From Acidimicrobiia bacterium (GTDB lineage: Bacteria > Actinomycetota > Acidimicrobiia > Spongiisociales > Spongiisociaceae), in assembly GCA_011523395.1 (NCBI GenBank), contig WTGW01000208.1, positions 1 to 32,650 of the forward strand: 32,650 nt of DNA, read 5' to 3'. The notes beneath the pieces are model-generated. The model had not been told where the DNA came from. It searched no databases and saw only the letters and a list, made by a program, of their open reading frames with translations. Shown in pieces: positions 18,831 through 26,407 of the stretch. Both the position numbers and the translations under genes were made by a program. How positions within the stretch are numbered: position 1 is the stretch's first letter; each line of letters opens with the position of its first letter.

Positions 18831-19622
18831 GTGCCAAACCTTCCACCTCCAACCGACGACCAGGTGAGCGAGCACATCCCGTGGGAACAGCTCACCATCC
18901 CTGCCCAACCCGACCGCAAGATACTGATCTACGGCATCGCAGCCGGCCTGGTCGTGGTGGTGCTGGGCATGGTGGTCTTCCGCCAGATCAACCGGCCTTC
19001 GGCGCCGGATCTGATGCCGGTGACGCCGATCGCCGTCGCGTCCGAACCGCTGGCGACGACCTCCACCCTCCCGCCGGTGGATGACCGGCAGGGACCGGGC
19101 CCGGCTACCGTGGCCTTGGCCGAGCCGGAGGTCACCACCCGGATCTCGGAGGCCGACCTCATGGCGGTCGACCGGCAAGGTACGGAGCGGACTCTGGCGG
19201 GCACCGCCGAGTGGCTGGTTTTGGAGTTCTTCACCATCGATCCATCGGAAGTGTGGACCGATCGGGTGCAGGCCGCTTCGGGCCTCCGGCTGCCCGATGG
19301 AGTGGAGCCTGAGCCGTCCAGCGCCGAGACCGTGTCCTATGTGGAATGGACCCGGACCCGGTCCGTGACCCAGACCGGACCGGATACCTACCGAGCCGTC
19401 GTCCTGATCCGCCGATTGGTGGCGCCGGACGGGGCCGCATTCCAGCGGCTTCCTGTCGAGCGGGCGGAAGTCCACCTCCGGCTGGAGCCGGATGGGGACG
19501 TGCGTGCCCTCTCGCTGCCCGAGATCTCCGCGCCGACCGAGACGGCTCTGATCCCGCTGCCGGAGACCGACGTGGTATGGGTGGTGGACGCGGCCGGTAT
19601 CGGTTGGCCGGTGACACGTTGA
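18831..19622 (+). CDS. Membrane-anchored protein, possible NTF2-like outer domain
   Basis: Not recognised. The 263 residues have a 30-residue cytoplasmic start (EHIPWEQLTIPAQPDRK), one hydrophobic segment near 31-50 (ILIYGIAAGLVVVVLGMVVF), and a Pro/Thr linker to about 100. An outer domain follows with a helix AEWLVLEFFTIDPSEVW and several strands (TYRAVVLIRRLV, RAEVHLRL, DVRALSLPEI). The anchor, linker and helix-then-strands layout is like VirB8/TcpC-type proteins with NTF2-like folds, but there are no secretion genes here, so this is only a guess. GTG start with AAAGGG about 9 bases upstream. The protein ends with a last strand DVVWVVDAAGIGWPVTR. Confidence 0.75.
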   Translation: MPNLPPPTDDQVSEHIPWEQLTIPAQPDRKILIYGIAAGLVVVVLGMVVFRQINRPSAPDLMPVTPIAVASEPLATTSTLPPVDDRQGPGPATVALAEPEVTTRISEADLMAVDRQGTERTLAGTAEWLVLEFFTIDPSEVWTDRVQAASGLRLPDGVEPEPSSAETVSYVEWTRTRSVTQTGPDTYRAVVLIRRLVAPDGAAFQRLPVERAEVHLRLEPDGDVRALSLPEISAPTETALIPLPETDVVWVVDAAGIGWPVTR

Positions 19623-19745
19623 TCGACGGGTCTTCCATGACGCTACGCCATCGGGACGGTGGGAGTTCACCCACAGGCGATGCGGAGCGGCCTGTCCGGT
19701 CGGCGAACAACCCTGGCTACGCCCAGCCATCCGCGCACGAACCGG

Positions 19746-20003
19746 CTAGCCCGGAAAGTGCCTCTCCAGGATGGCGGTGACCGCGGGGGTGATGCCGGAC
19801 CAGTCGCTATCGGGCGCCTTGGTGACGGTGACGAAGTCGGCGGTCATGAAGATGCTCACCACGCCCTCGATCCCGAGCAGCTCGCCGGCCACGGGATCGT
19901 CTCCGGCATTGGCCGCTACGTAGCTACGAGGACCGCCCACCTCCACCCCCACGCCGAACTTCAGCGCGTTGGGATTGGGGGTGTATTGCGGAACGATCGG
20001 CAC
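19746..20003 (-). CDS. Stand-alone Nfu/NifU N-terminal domain protein
   Basis: The 85 residues match the Nfu N-terminal domain (PF08712): PQYTPNPNALKF at the start, then DDPVAGELLGIEGVVSIFMTADFVTVTK, and ITPAVTAILERHF at the end. The CxxC-bearing NifU C-terminal domain that binds the cluster in full Nfu is absent, and there is no cysteine at all, so it cannot itself ligate a cluster through cysteine. The GTG start is set by AAAGGAGGT just upstream; the longer frame upstream runs antisense to glcD. It is divergent from glcDEF, whose GlcF holds two 4Fe-4S clusters. A role in Fe-S handling is inferred from the domain only. Confidence 0.85.
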   Translation of the reverse strand: MPIVPQYTPNPNALKFGVGVEVGGPRSYVAANAGDDPVAGELLGIEGVVSIFMTADFVTVTKAPDSDWSGITPAVTAILERHFPG

Positions 20004-20006
20004 CGG

Positions 20007-20015
20007 ACCTCCTTT
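20007..20015 (-). promoter_or_regulatory. Strong Shine-Dalgarno AAAGGAGGT
   Basis: Near-perfect complement of the 16S rRNA 3' end, 3 bases before the GTG of the Nfu-domain gene. It is the strongest ribosome binding site noticed in the window and decides the start codon, although the spacing is slightly short. Confidence 0.75.
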
Positions 20016-20060
20016 GCCGGAGATGTTAACCCTGCCCCCGGTTGTGCAACCCCTAACCAC

Positions 20061-20066
20061 TACCAT
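20061..20066 (+). promoter_or_regulatory. Possible -10 box TACCAT of glcDEF
   Basis: TACCAT lies 10 bases before the GTG of glcD, with no Shine-Dalgarno sequence between, suggesting a very short or absent leader. No good -35. Confidence 0.3.
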
Positions 20067-20076
20067 TCCACTCGCC

Positions 20077-21501
20077 GTGAAACGATCACTCGAACTCGAG
20101 CTCCGTCGCCGGCTCGGTGACGAGCAGGTGGCCTCCGATCCGCTCGACCTGTATGTGTTCGGCAAGGACTCCGGGCTGGTACGCGGCGAGCCGGGACTGG
20201 TCGTCTTCCCCCGCAATACCACCGAGGTGGCCACGATCATGCGCCTCGCCGGGCGCCACGGCGTGCCGGTGGTGCCGCGCGGCTCGGGAACCGGCCTGGC
20301 AGGTGGAGCGGTCACCACCGGGCCCCACGTGCTGCTGGTCACCACCCGCATGAACCGTATCGGCCCCGTCGATGTCGAGAACAGGTGCGTCTGGGTACAG
20401 CCCGGGGTCATCAACCTGGACCTCAGCATCCATACCACCCCGCTCGGGCTCCATTACGCGCCCGATCCCTCCTCCCAGTCGGTCTGCACGATCGGAGGCA
20501 ACGTGGCCAACAACTCGGGGGGGCCGCACTGCCTGGCGGAGGGCACCACTGTCAACCACGTGCTGGCGATGGAGGTAGTGACATCGGACGGTGACGTGTT
20601 GTCGATAGGCGGGCCGGCGCCGGATCCGACCGGGCTCGACATACGGGGGTTGATGGTCGGCTCCGAGGGCACGCTGGGCATCGTCACCGACGTCCTGGTG
20701 AACCTGCTTCCCAACCCGCCCGCGTCCCGCACCATCCTGCTGGCCTTTCCCGAGGTGCAGAATGCGGCCGCCACCGTGTCGGGAATCATCGCCAACGGGC
20801 TGATCCCGGCAGCCCTCGAGATGATGGACCAGCCGATGACTATCGCGGTGGAGCGTTTCGCGAACGCCGGCTTTCCCACCGACTCGGCGGCCGTGCTGAT
20901 CGCCGAGGTGACCGGACATCCGTCGGCGGTGGACGCCGAGGCCGAGCTGGTGCGCCGGCTGGCCGTCTCCCATCGGGCCACCCTGACCCGGATAGCCTCC
21001 GACGAGGCCGAACGGAAGCGGATCTGGCTGGGCCGCAAGTCGGCCTTCGGCGCCATCGCCCAGATGAATCCCGACTATTACCTGCACGACACGGTGGTAC
21101 CCCGGACCCGGCTGGTGGAAGCCATAGAGCAGACCTATGCCATCTCGAAGCGTCACGACATTCCGATGCTGAACGTCTTCCATGCCGGTGACGGCAACCT
21201 GCACCCGCTCATGTCGTTCGATGCCTCCGTTCCAGGGGTCATGGAGCGGGTGGACGCGGCCGGAAGAGACCTCATCGAGATGTGCGTAGCCATCGGCGGT
21301 TCGCTGTCCGGTGAGCACGGCATCGGCATGGAGAAGCGGGATTACATGCACCTGGTCTTCGACGAGATGGGCCTCGATGCCCAGGCGCGCATCCGCGAGG
21401 CTCTCGATCCCGACGGAAGGCTTAACCCCGGCAAGATCGTGCCACAGGGCTCACGATGCTTCGACTTCGGCCGACCGCCACCGGTGGGGGCCTGGGTGTG
21501 A
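20077..21501 (+). CDS. glcD: Glycolate oxidase FAD subunit
   Basis: FAD-linked oxidase of the GlcD family that oxidises glycolate or D-lactate to the 2-oxo acid. The FAD-binding PCMH domain shows VPVVPRGSGTGLAGGAV, SSQSVCTIGGNVANNSGG and GSEGTLGIVTD; the C-terminal substrate domain has FHAGDGNLHPL and SGEHGIGMEKRDYM. At 474 residues from GTG 20077 the length is normal; the open frame upstream runs through the opposite gene's start and is not used. glcE follows with a 4-base GTGA overlap and glcF after that, giving the standard three-subunit enzyme. D-lactate or another 2-hydroxyacid is an alternative substrate. Confidence 0.95.
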   Translation: MKRSLELELRRRLGDEQVASDPLDLYVFGKDSGLVRGEPGLVVFPRNTTEVATIMRLAGRHGVPVVPRGSGTGLAGGAVTTGPHVLLVTTRMNRIGPVDVENRCVWVQPGVINLDLSIHTTPLGLHYAPDPSSQSVCTIGGNVANNSGGPHCLAEGTTVNHVLAMEVVTSDGDVLSIGGPAPDPTGLDIRGLMVGSEGTLGIVTDVLVNLLPNPPASRTILLAFPEVQNAAATVSGIIANGLIPAALEMMDQPMTIAVERFANAGFPTDSAAVLIAEVTGHPSAVDAEAELVRRLAVSHRATLTRIASDEAERKRIWLGRKSAFGAIAQMNPDYYLHDTVVPRTRLVEAIEQTYAISKRHDIPMLNVFHAGDGNLHPLMSFDASVPGVMERVDAAGRDLIEMCVAIGGSLSGEHGIGMEKRDYMHLVFDEMGLDAQARIREALDPDGRLNPGKIVPQGSRCFDFGRPPPVGAWV

Positions 21502-22580
21502 GCCTGGCCATCTCGGCGGATGGGGGCTCGGGCCTACCGACCGCCACGCCCGAGACCATCGAGGAGGCGGCCGGCCTGATGGCCAACCTGCCGGCCGGCG
21601 GAGACCGCATCCGGATCCACGGTGGCGGCTCCCACCGGGGCATCGGATACCCGGTGACCTCCGACGTGATCCTTTCCACGTCCGGGCTGGATCGCGTGGT
21701 GGCGTGGGAACCGGACGATCTGACCGTGGTGGTGGAGGCCGGGGTGCTGGTCGAGGAGCTCGAGGAGATGCTGGCTTCGAAGGGCCAGACCGCCCTGCTG
21801 CCCGAGCAACCTGGAACCGGAACGGTGGGCGGCGCGATCGCCACCGCCATATCCGGATGGCGGCGTTACCGATACGGCCCGATCCGGGACCGGGTGCTGG
21901 AGACGACCCTGGTGTCCAGCGATGGCCGGGTAGTCACCGCCGGTGGACGGGTGGTGAAGAACGTGACCGGGTACGACATTCCCCGCCTCGCCACCGGATC
22001 CCTCGGAGCCATGGGCCTGATCGCCCGGGTCTGCCTCAAGTTGTGGCCGGCCCCACAGGCGTCCGCAACCGTGCCCGTGGAGTCCCCCGAAGAGGCGCTC
22101 GAGGTGGCCTATCGCCCTCTGGCCGTGTTGGAGACCAGGGAGGGCGCCGCCGTATTCCTCGGGGGCACCCCCGAAGAGGTGGCAGGCCAGGCGGCCGCGC
22201 TGGGCGCCGAACCCGCCTCGGGGCTGAACTGGCCGAGCCAGCCGGCCGGAGCGGTTCGCTTCTCGGTGCGGACCCCGCCGTCCTTCCTGCGTGGCATCGT
22301 CGATCGGCTCGACCCGGACTGGACCTACCTGGCTCAATTCGGGGTCGGCGAGGTAACGGTCGGCGCAGGCGAGGTCGACCTCGAGGAGCTCGGCGCGTTG
22401 AGGGGCCGGGCCGAGTCCCTCGGAGGGGCTCTGGTGATGCTGGACGCGCCCCCTTCGTTGGCCGGGGCATTCGACCCGTGGGGAACGCCGCCCCCATCGA
22501 TCGAGATCCAGCGGCGCGTCGTCAACCTGTTCGATCCCGGCCGCAGGATCAACCGGGGCATCCTGCCGGGCCGGATCTGA
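21498..22580 (+). CDS. glcE: Glycolate oxidase FAD-binding subunit
   Basis: Second FAD-binding subunit of glycolate oxidase, without the full C-terminal catalytic domain of GlcD. Signatures are RIRIHGGGSHRGIG, DLTVVVEAGV, LLPEQPGTGTVGGAIAT, KNVTGYDIPRLATGSLGAMG and the end FDPGRRINRGILPGR. I chose GTG 21498, which overlaps the glcD stop (GTGA), giving 360 residues; an ATG 14 codons upstream lies inside glcD and is less likely. One base separates its stop from the glcF ATG. GlcE and GlcD should form the flavin part that passes electrons to GlcF. Confidence 0.93.
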   Translation: MSLAISADGGSGLPTATPETIEEAAGLMANLPAGGDRIRIHGGGSHRGIGYPVTSDVILSTSGLDRVVAWEPDDLTVVVEAGVLVEELEEMLASKGQTALLPEQPGTGTVGGAIATAISGWRRYRYGPIRDRVLETTLVSSDGRVVTAGGRVVKNVTGYDIPRLATGSLGAMGLIARVCLKLWPAPQASATVPVESPEEALEVAYRPLAVLETREGAAVFLGGTPEEVAGQAAALGAEPASGLNWPSQPAGAVRFSVRTPPSFLRGIVDRLDPDWTYLAQFGVGEVTVGAGEVDLEELGALRGRAESLGGALVMLDAPPSLAGAFDPWGTPPPSIEIQRRVVNLFDPGRRINRGILPGRI

Positions 22581-22581
22581 G

Positions 22582-23829
22582 ATGAGCTGGGTCACCCCTC
22601 ACGCGCCACGCCCGGACGAACTCTCCTCATGCATACAGTGCGGGCTGTGCCTGCCCAGCTGCCCCACCTTCCGGCTGACCGGACTCGAGACCGCCTCGCC
22701 GCGGGGACGGCTGACCGCGATGTCGGCGGTGGCCGCCGGAAGCCCCGTGGACGGCCGCTTCGAGGAGATCATGGGGGCATGCCTGCAGTGCCGGGCCTGC
22801 GAGGTCGTGTGCCCGTCGTTCGTGCCGTTCGGCCGAGCCATGGAGGGCGCCAGGGCCGAGATAGCCGCCCAGACGTCAGGTGTTGACCGCCGGCTCCGGC
22901 GGCTGGTTACAGCCCGCCTCCTGCGTAGCCGGATGGCGGTTCGTTTGGGGACGCTGGCAGCCTCGATCGCCCAGTCATCCCGGCTCACCAGGCTGGCGCC
23001 GCGCCGGGTCCGGGGCAACTTGACCGGGCTCCGACCGCTCAGAGGGAGACCTCCCTCGATCGTGGGAAGAGTCAGGACCGCGGATGGAGAGAAACGGGGG
23101 GTGGCCGCTCTGGTGGCCGGTTGCGTCATGGACGCCTGGTTCGGAAACGTCCACACCGCCACCGTCGAACTGCTGGCGGCGGCGGGGTGGGAGGTCGTCT
23201 CGCCCAGGGGCCAGACCTGTTGCGGGGCGCTCGCCGCGCATGACGGCTGGGCTGATGACACCCGAAAGATGGCCTCCGTGAACATGGCGGCCTTCCGGAA
23301 TGTGGACCTGGTGGTCGTCAACTCTGCCGGGTGCGGGGCCCACATGAAGGAGTACGACCATTGGGTTGACGGCGGGGAGGAGCTTGCCGCCAGGGTGGCC
23401 GATGTGAACGAGGTGGTGGCGGAGGCCATCGCCGACGGGAGGCTTCCCCGGCTGAGCACCGATGGCGGCCTGGTGGCGGTACAGGACCCATGCCATCTCC
23501 GGCACGTGCAGCGGATTACCGACCAGCCCCGGGCAATCCTGGCCGCGGCCGGGCTGACCGCTGTCGAGATCGACCCGAACGGCCTGTGTTGTGGCGCGGC
23601 GGGCATCTACAGCCTCCTGGAACCTGAGATGTCACGCCGCCTGGGGTCCTCGAAGGCGGAACAGGTGGAGGCGACGGGAGCTTCTCTCGTAGCCAGTGCC
23701 AATCCGGGATGCGAGATCCAGCTGCGTACGTACCTGAACGAGCTCGGGCATGAGGCCCGGGTGGCTCATCCGGTGGAGCTCTACTGGGAGGCTCTGCAGC
23801 GGGCCGAGAGACGGGCAGCCGTCCGGTGA
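22582..23829 (+). CDS. glcF: Glycolate oxidase iron-sulfur subunit
   Basis: Electron-transfer subunit with two 4Fe-4S ferredoxin motifs, Cys17-20-23-27 (CIQCGLCLPSC) and Cys67-70-73-77 (CLQCRACEVVC). Two CCG domains follow: TCCGAL with SAGCGAH, and LCCGAAG with NPGCEIQL. At 415 residues it matches GlcF. It passes electrons from the GlcDE flavins to the membrane quinone pool (family knowledge). It begins 1 base after glcE, and its stop overlaps the next gene's GTG by 4 bases, so a membrane protein is made from the same message. Confidence 0.95.
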   Translation: MSWVTPHAPRPDELSSCIQCGLCLPSCPTFRLTGLETASPRGRLTAMSAVAAGSPVDGRFEEIMGACLQCRACEVVCPSFVPFGRAMEGARAEIAAQTSGVDRRLRRLVTARLLRSRMAVRLGTLAASIAQSSRLTRLAPRRVRGNLTGLRPLRGRPPSIVGRVRTADGEKRGVAALVAGCVMDAWFGNVHTATVELLAAAGWEVVSPRGQTCCGALAAHDGWADDTRKMASVNMAAFRNVDLVVVNSAGCGAHMKEYDHWVDGGEELAARVADVNEVVAEAIADGRLPRLSTDGGLVAVQDPCHLRHVQRITDQPRAILAAAGLTAVEIDPNGLCCGAAGIYSLLEPEMSRRLGSSKAEQVEATGASLVASANPGCEIQLRTYLNELGHEARVAHPVELYWEALQRAERRAAVR

Positions 23830-24464
23830 CCGACTACCGACCATATGACCGGCGGCGCCGGAACCTACTCGAACTGCTCCCCCCGATCCTCCAGCCCGGT
23901 TCCGAGCTCTGGCGGTGGGGGATCATCGGCATGCAGTCGCTGCGGATGGTGCTCGGGGTGGTCCTGGCGGTCATCGGCACCGGACTCGCCGGGATGGGGA
24001 TCGGGCTGGCCCTGGGTGGGTTCGGACTGCTCACGCTCGACCTGGCAGCGCCGGAGTCCGAAGTCCTGGCAGTCGGGGTAGCGGTGTTGATGCTCGGTGC
24101 GGCGGTTATCGGCCTGGCCACCGAGTGGGGACTCGGGCCCTCCGGTCTGCGGGTGGCGGCCGAGCCGTGGGAGAGGTTGCTCACCTGGGTGCCGGCCATT
24201 CTGGTCGGCATCTGGATGACCGGCCGGCTGGCAGGCCTGGCGACCTCCAGCCTGGCCCGATTCTCCGAATTGTTCGACCTCGTGCCGGACTATCTGGGCG
24301 TGGTGGGCAGCCGGGCCTGGCCGGCAGGTCTGATCGCCCTGGCGCTGGCCTGGCCGGCCCTCCAGTACGGAACACCTCGCTACCCGTGGATCGCCGCCAA
24401 CGTTCCCTCCCTCCTCTACGCGCCCTGGATGCTCCTCGTAATCCTGGAGTACCGGAGCGGCTGA
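23826..24464 (+). CDS. Polytopic membrane protein coupled to glcDEF
   Basis: Not recognised. The 212 residues have a charged start (TDYRPYDRRRRNLLELL) and hydrophobic segments near 38-58, 60-75, 80-100, 118-135, 163-180 and 190-207. This means about five or six membrane spans and a short positive cytoplasmic N-terminus. The GTG start overlaps the glcF stop (GTGA), the same coupling as glcD-glcE, so it is read as the fourth gene of the glycolate oxidase operon. A glycolate or lactate permease would be larger, with 10-12 spans. A membrane anchor or electron-path partner for GlcDEF is possible but unproven. Confidence 0.75.
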   Translation: MTDYRPYDRRRRNLLELLPPILQPGSELWRWGIIGMQSLRMVLGVVLAVIGTGLAGMGIGLALGGFGLLTLDLAAPESEVLAVGVAVLMLGAAVIGLATEWGLGPSGLRVAAEPWERLLTWVPAILVGIWMTGRLAGLATSSLARFSELFDLVPDYLGVVGSRAWPAGLIALALAWPALQYGTPRYPWIAANVPSLLYAPWMLLVILEYRSG

Positions 24465-24518
24465 GCCGGAGCGACCGGCGCCCGGTGGCTAGATGATTAG
24501 TTCCAAGGGGGTTGCAGC

Positions 24519-24532
24519 CAGTGAACAGTGAC
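24519..24532. repeat. Decayed heptamer repeat F
   Basis: CAGTGAA then CAGTGAC, two 7-base units resembling the CAGTGGG class of array D, 15 bases from repeat array C. Confidence 0.35.
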
Positions 24533-24547
24533 TACAAACCATCGTAG

Positions 24548-24568
24548 ATAACTAGCAACTAGCAACTA
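24548..24568. repeat. Heptamer tandem array C
   Basis: On the minus strand TAGTTGC, TAGTTGC, TAGTTAT. The first unit begins with the TAG stop codon of argS, as in arrays A and B. It lies in the 101-base gap between the glcDEF-linked membrane protein and argS. Confidence 0.75.
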
Positions 24569-26329
24569 CATGCGAGCCGGAACTTCGATACCCAGCAGGT
24601 CGAGCAGGAGCTCCAGCACCCGGCGGGAGGTCCGGACCGTCCCCAACCACGAGGACTGCAGTCCGGGGTCGGGCTCGGTCAGGATGTGGCAGGCCTCGTA
24701 GAAACGACTGAAGTCGGCGGCAACCTCGTAGGCGAACTCAGCCAGGTGGTTGGGGGCGCGCAGGTCCATGGCCCGGTCGATCACCTCGGGTAACTGGAGG
24801 AGCCGTAGCAGGAGTCTGGCCTCCGTCTCGTGGTGCGGCGCCAGGATGGCGCCCGGCGCCAATCCCCGGCGAGCGGCCCGGGCAAGGATCGAGTCGATGC
24901 GCACGGCCGCCATCTGCAGGTAGGGACCGGTCTTACCTTCCAGCGCGGTGAAGCGGCGCACGTCGAAGACGTAGTTGGACGTACGGTTGTTGACCAGGTC
25001 GCCGAACTTGAGGGCGGCGATCCCGACCTGACGCGCTATCACCGCTCGTTCGGCCCCGGGATAGAGGGCTGCCAGATCCGACTCTTCTAGACGGGCCGCC
25101 GCGGCGTTCGTGACCATGTCGATCAGGTCTCCCAACCTGAGCACGCCGCCCTCCCGTGTCTTGAAGGGTGTTCCATCAGGCCCGTTCATGGTTCCGAATC
25201 CGATGTGCTCCATGACTGCCCCGCCGGACAAGCCGGCCCGGCGGGCGGCCCGGAACACCTGCTCGAGGTGGTAGGACTGGCGAGAGTCGACCACGTAGAG
25301 GATCAGGTCCGCCCCCAGTTCCGAGACCCGCATCTGGATGGTGGCCACGTCGGTGGTGCCGTATAGAAAGGCCCCATGGGAGGTCTCCAGCACGAGGGGC
25401 GTGATCTCGGCCTTGTCGTCAGGCCGGCTCACTTCGATCACCACCGCTCCAGCCGACCGGACCGCAATCCCCCGGGCGAGGGTCTCATCCACCAGCGGTC
25501 GGAGCAGGTCCCGGACGGTGCTCTCCCCGTACCAGAGGTCGAACTCCACCCCCAGGTCGGAGAAGTCCTGCTCCTGGGAGGCTCGGGACACCCGGACGAA
25601 GTGTTCCCAGAGCGCCACGTACCCGGGCCGGCCCGACTGGAGATCGGTGGTGGCCCGCCGGGCTTCGGCGGCCACCTCCTCGTCCTCCGCCACCTGGCGG
25701 GCCATGTCCGGATACCACTCCTGGAGATCGGCCAGCGTGATGGAGAGGGGCTCTTCGTAGGGACCCTCGTAGGTTCCGTCGAAGTGGGCCAGGTCCGGAT
25801 GTCGCCGGCGGGTGGCCACGATGAGCATGCCCATCTGGAGGCCCCAGTCACCGAAGTGGGCGTCTCCCAACACCTCGTGTCCCGCGAAACGGAAGAGGCG
25901 CTTGATCGTGTCCCCGATGATCGTGGCCCGAAGGTGCCCGACATGCATCGCCTTGGCGACATTCGGCCCCGCATAGTCCACTATCACGTTGAGGGGGATC
26001 CCGACCGCCGGCACGCCCAACCTCCCGTCCCCCGCCATGGCGTCCACGTAGCCAGCCAGGGTCCGGCCGGTCACGGTCAGGTTGATGAAGCCCGGCCCGG
26101 CGGTCGACACCGAGGCGAGCCGGCGATCGCCTTCGATCTGTGTCACCACCTGCGCGGCTATGGCACGCGGGTCACGAGCGGCGCTTCGAGCGGCAGCCAG
26201 CGCGCCGTTGCACTGGAACTGTCCTAGGTCGGGACGATCCGAGACCTGGACGGCTCCGAACGAAGCGTCCAGACCGGCGGATTCGAAACCGGCCGCGACG
26301 ATCCTGGTCAGATCCGAGAGAAGGCTCAT
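24566..26329 (-). CDS. argS: Arginyl-tRNA synthetase
   Basis: Class I aminoacyl-tRNA synthetase that charges tRNA(Arg). At 587 residues the length is normal. The N-terminal ArgRS domain (about 1-85) is followed by the nucleotide-binding HxGH motif HVGH at 129-132 in DYAGPNVAKAMHVGHLRAT. The KMSKS-like loop is the divergent FKTREGGVLRL, as usual in ArgRS, and the C-terminal DALR anticodon-binding domain holds FAYEVAADFSRFYE. The ATG lies 11 bases after a TATCCT box, so the leader is only a few bases long. Both ends of the gene touch heptamer repeats: array D upstream and array C at its stop codon. Confidence 0.97.
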   Translation of the reverse strand: MSLLSDLTRIVAAGFESAGLDASFGAVQVSDRPDLGQFQCNGALAAARSAARDPRAIAAQVVTQIEGDRRLASVSTAGPGFINLTVTGRTLAGYVDAMAGDGRLGVPAVGIPLNVIVDYAGPNVAKAMHVGHLRATIIGDTIKRLFRFAGHEVLGDAHFGDWGLQMGMLIVATRRRHPDLAHFDGTYEGPYEEPLSITLADLQEWYPDMARQVAEDEEVAAEARRATTDLQSGRPGYVALWEHFVRVSRASQEQDFSDLGVEFDLWYGESTVRDLLRPLVDETLARGIAVRSAGAVVIEVSRPDDKAEITPLVLETSHGAFLYGTTDVATIQMRVSELGADLILYVVDSRQSYHLEQVFRAARRAGLSGGAVMEHIGFGTMNGPDGTPFKTREGGVLRLGDLIDMVTNAAAARLEESDLAALYPGAERAVIARQVGIAALKFGDLVNNRTSNYVFDVRRFTALEGKTGPYLQMAAVRIDSILARAARRGLAPGAILAPHHETEARLLLRLLQLPEVIDRAMDLRAPNHLAEFAYEVAADFSRFYEACHILTEPDPGLQSSWLGTVRTSRRVLELLLDLLGIEVPARM

Positions 26330-26340
26330 ACGAACCCGGC

Positions 26341-26346
26341 AGGATA
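26341..26346 (-). promoter_or_regulatory. -10 box TATCCT of argS
   Basis: TATCCT on the minus strand, 11 bases before the ATG. Repeat array D begins 7 bases upstream of the box, so the usual -35 position falls within the repeats. Confidence 0.4.
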
Positions 26347-26353
26347 CAGCAGT

Positions 26354-26395
26354 CAGTGGGCAGTGGGCAGTGGGCAGTGGGCAGTGGGCAGTGGA
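26354..26395. repeat. Heptamer tandem array D, G-quadruplex motif
   Basis: Five exact CAGTGGG units and one CAGTGGA, head to tail. The plus strand therefore carries five GGG runs separated by 4-base CAGT loops, which meets the standard G-quadruplex pattern. It lies between the stop of the prepilin peptidase gene and the argS promoter. Confidence 0.9.
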
Positions 26396-26407
26396 AGCCG
26401 AGATGAA

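Noticed and set aside
19623-19745. Terminator between the anchored protein and the Nfu-domain gene
   Set aside because: Only two 5-base stems (GTGGG/CCCAC near 19659 and TGGCT/AGCCA near 19714) with no T tract.
26354-26395. CRISPR-like repetitive array
   Set aside because: Units are 7 bases with no spacers and there are no cas genes. It is a simple tandem repeat.
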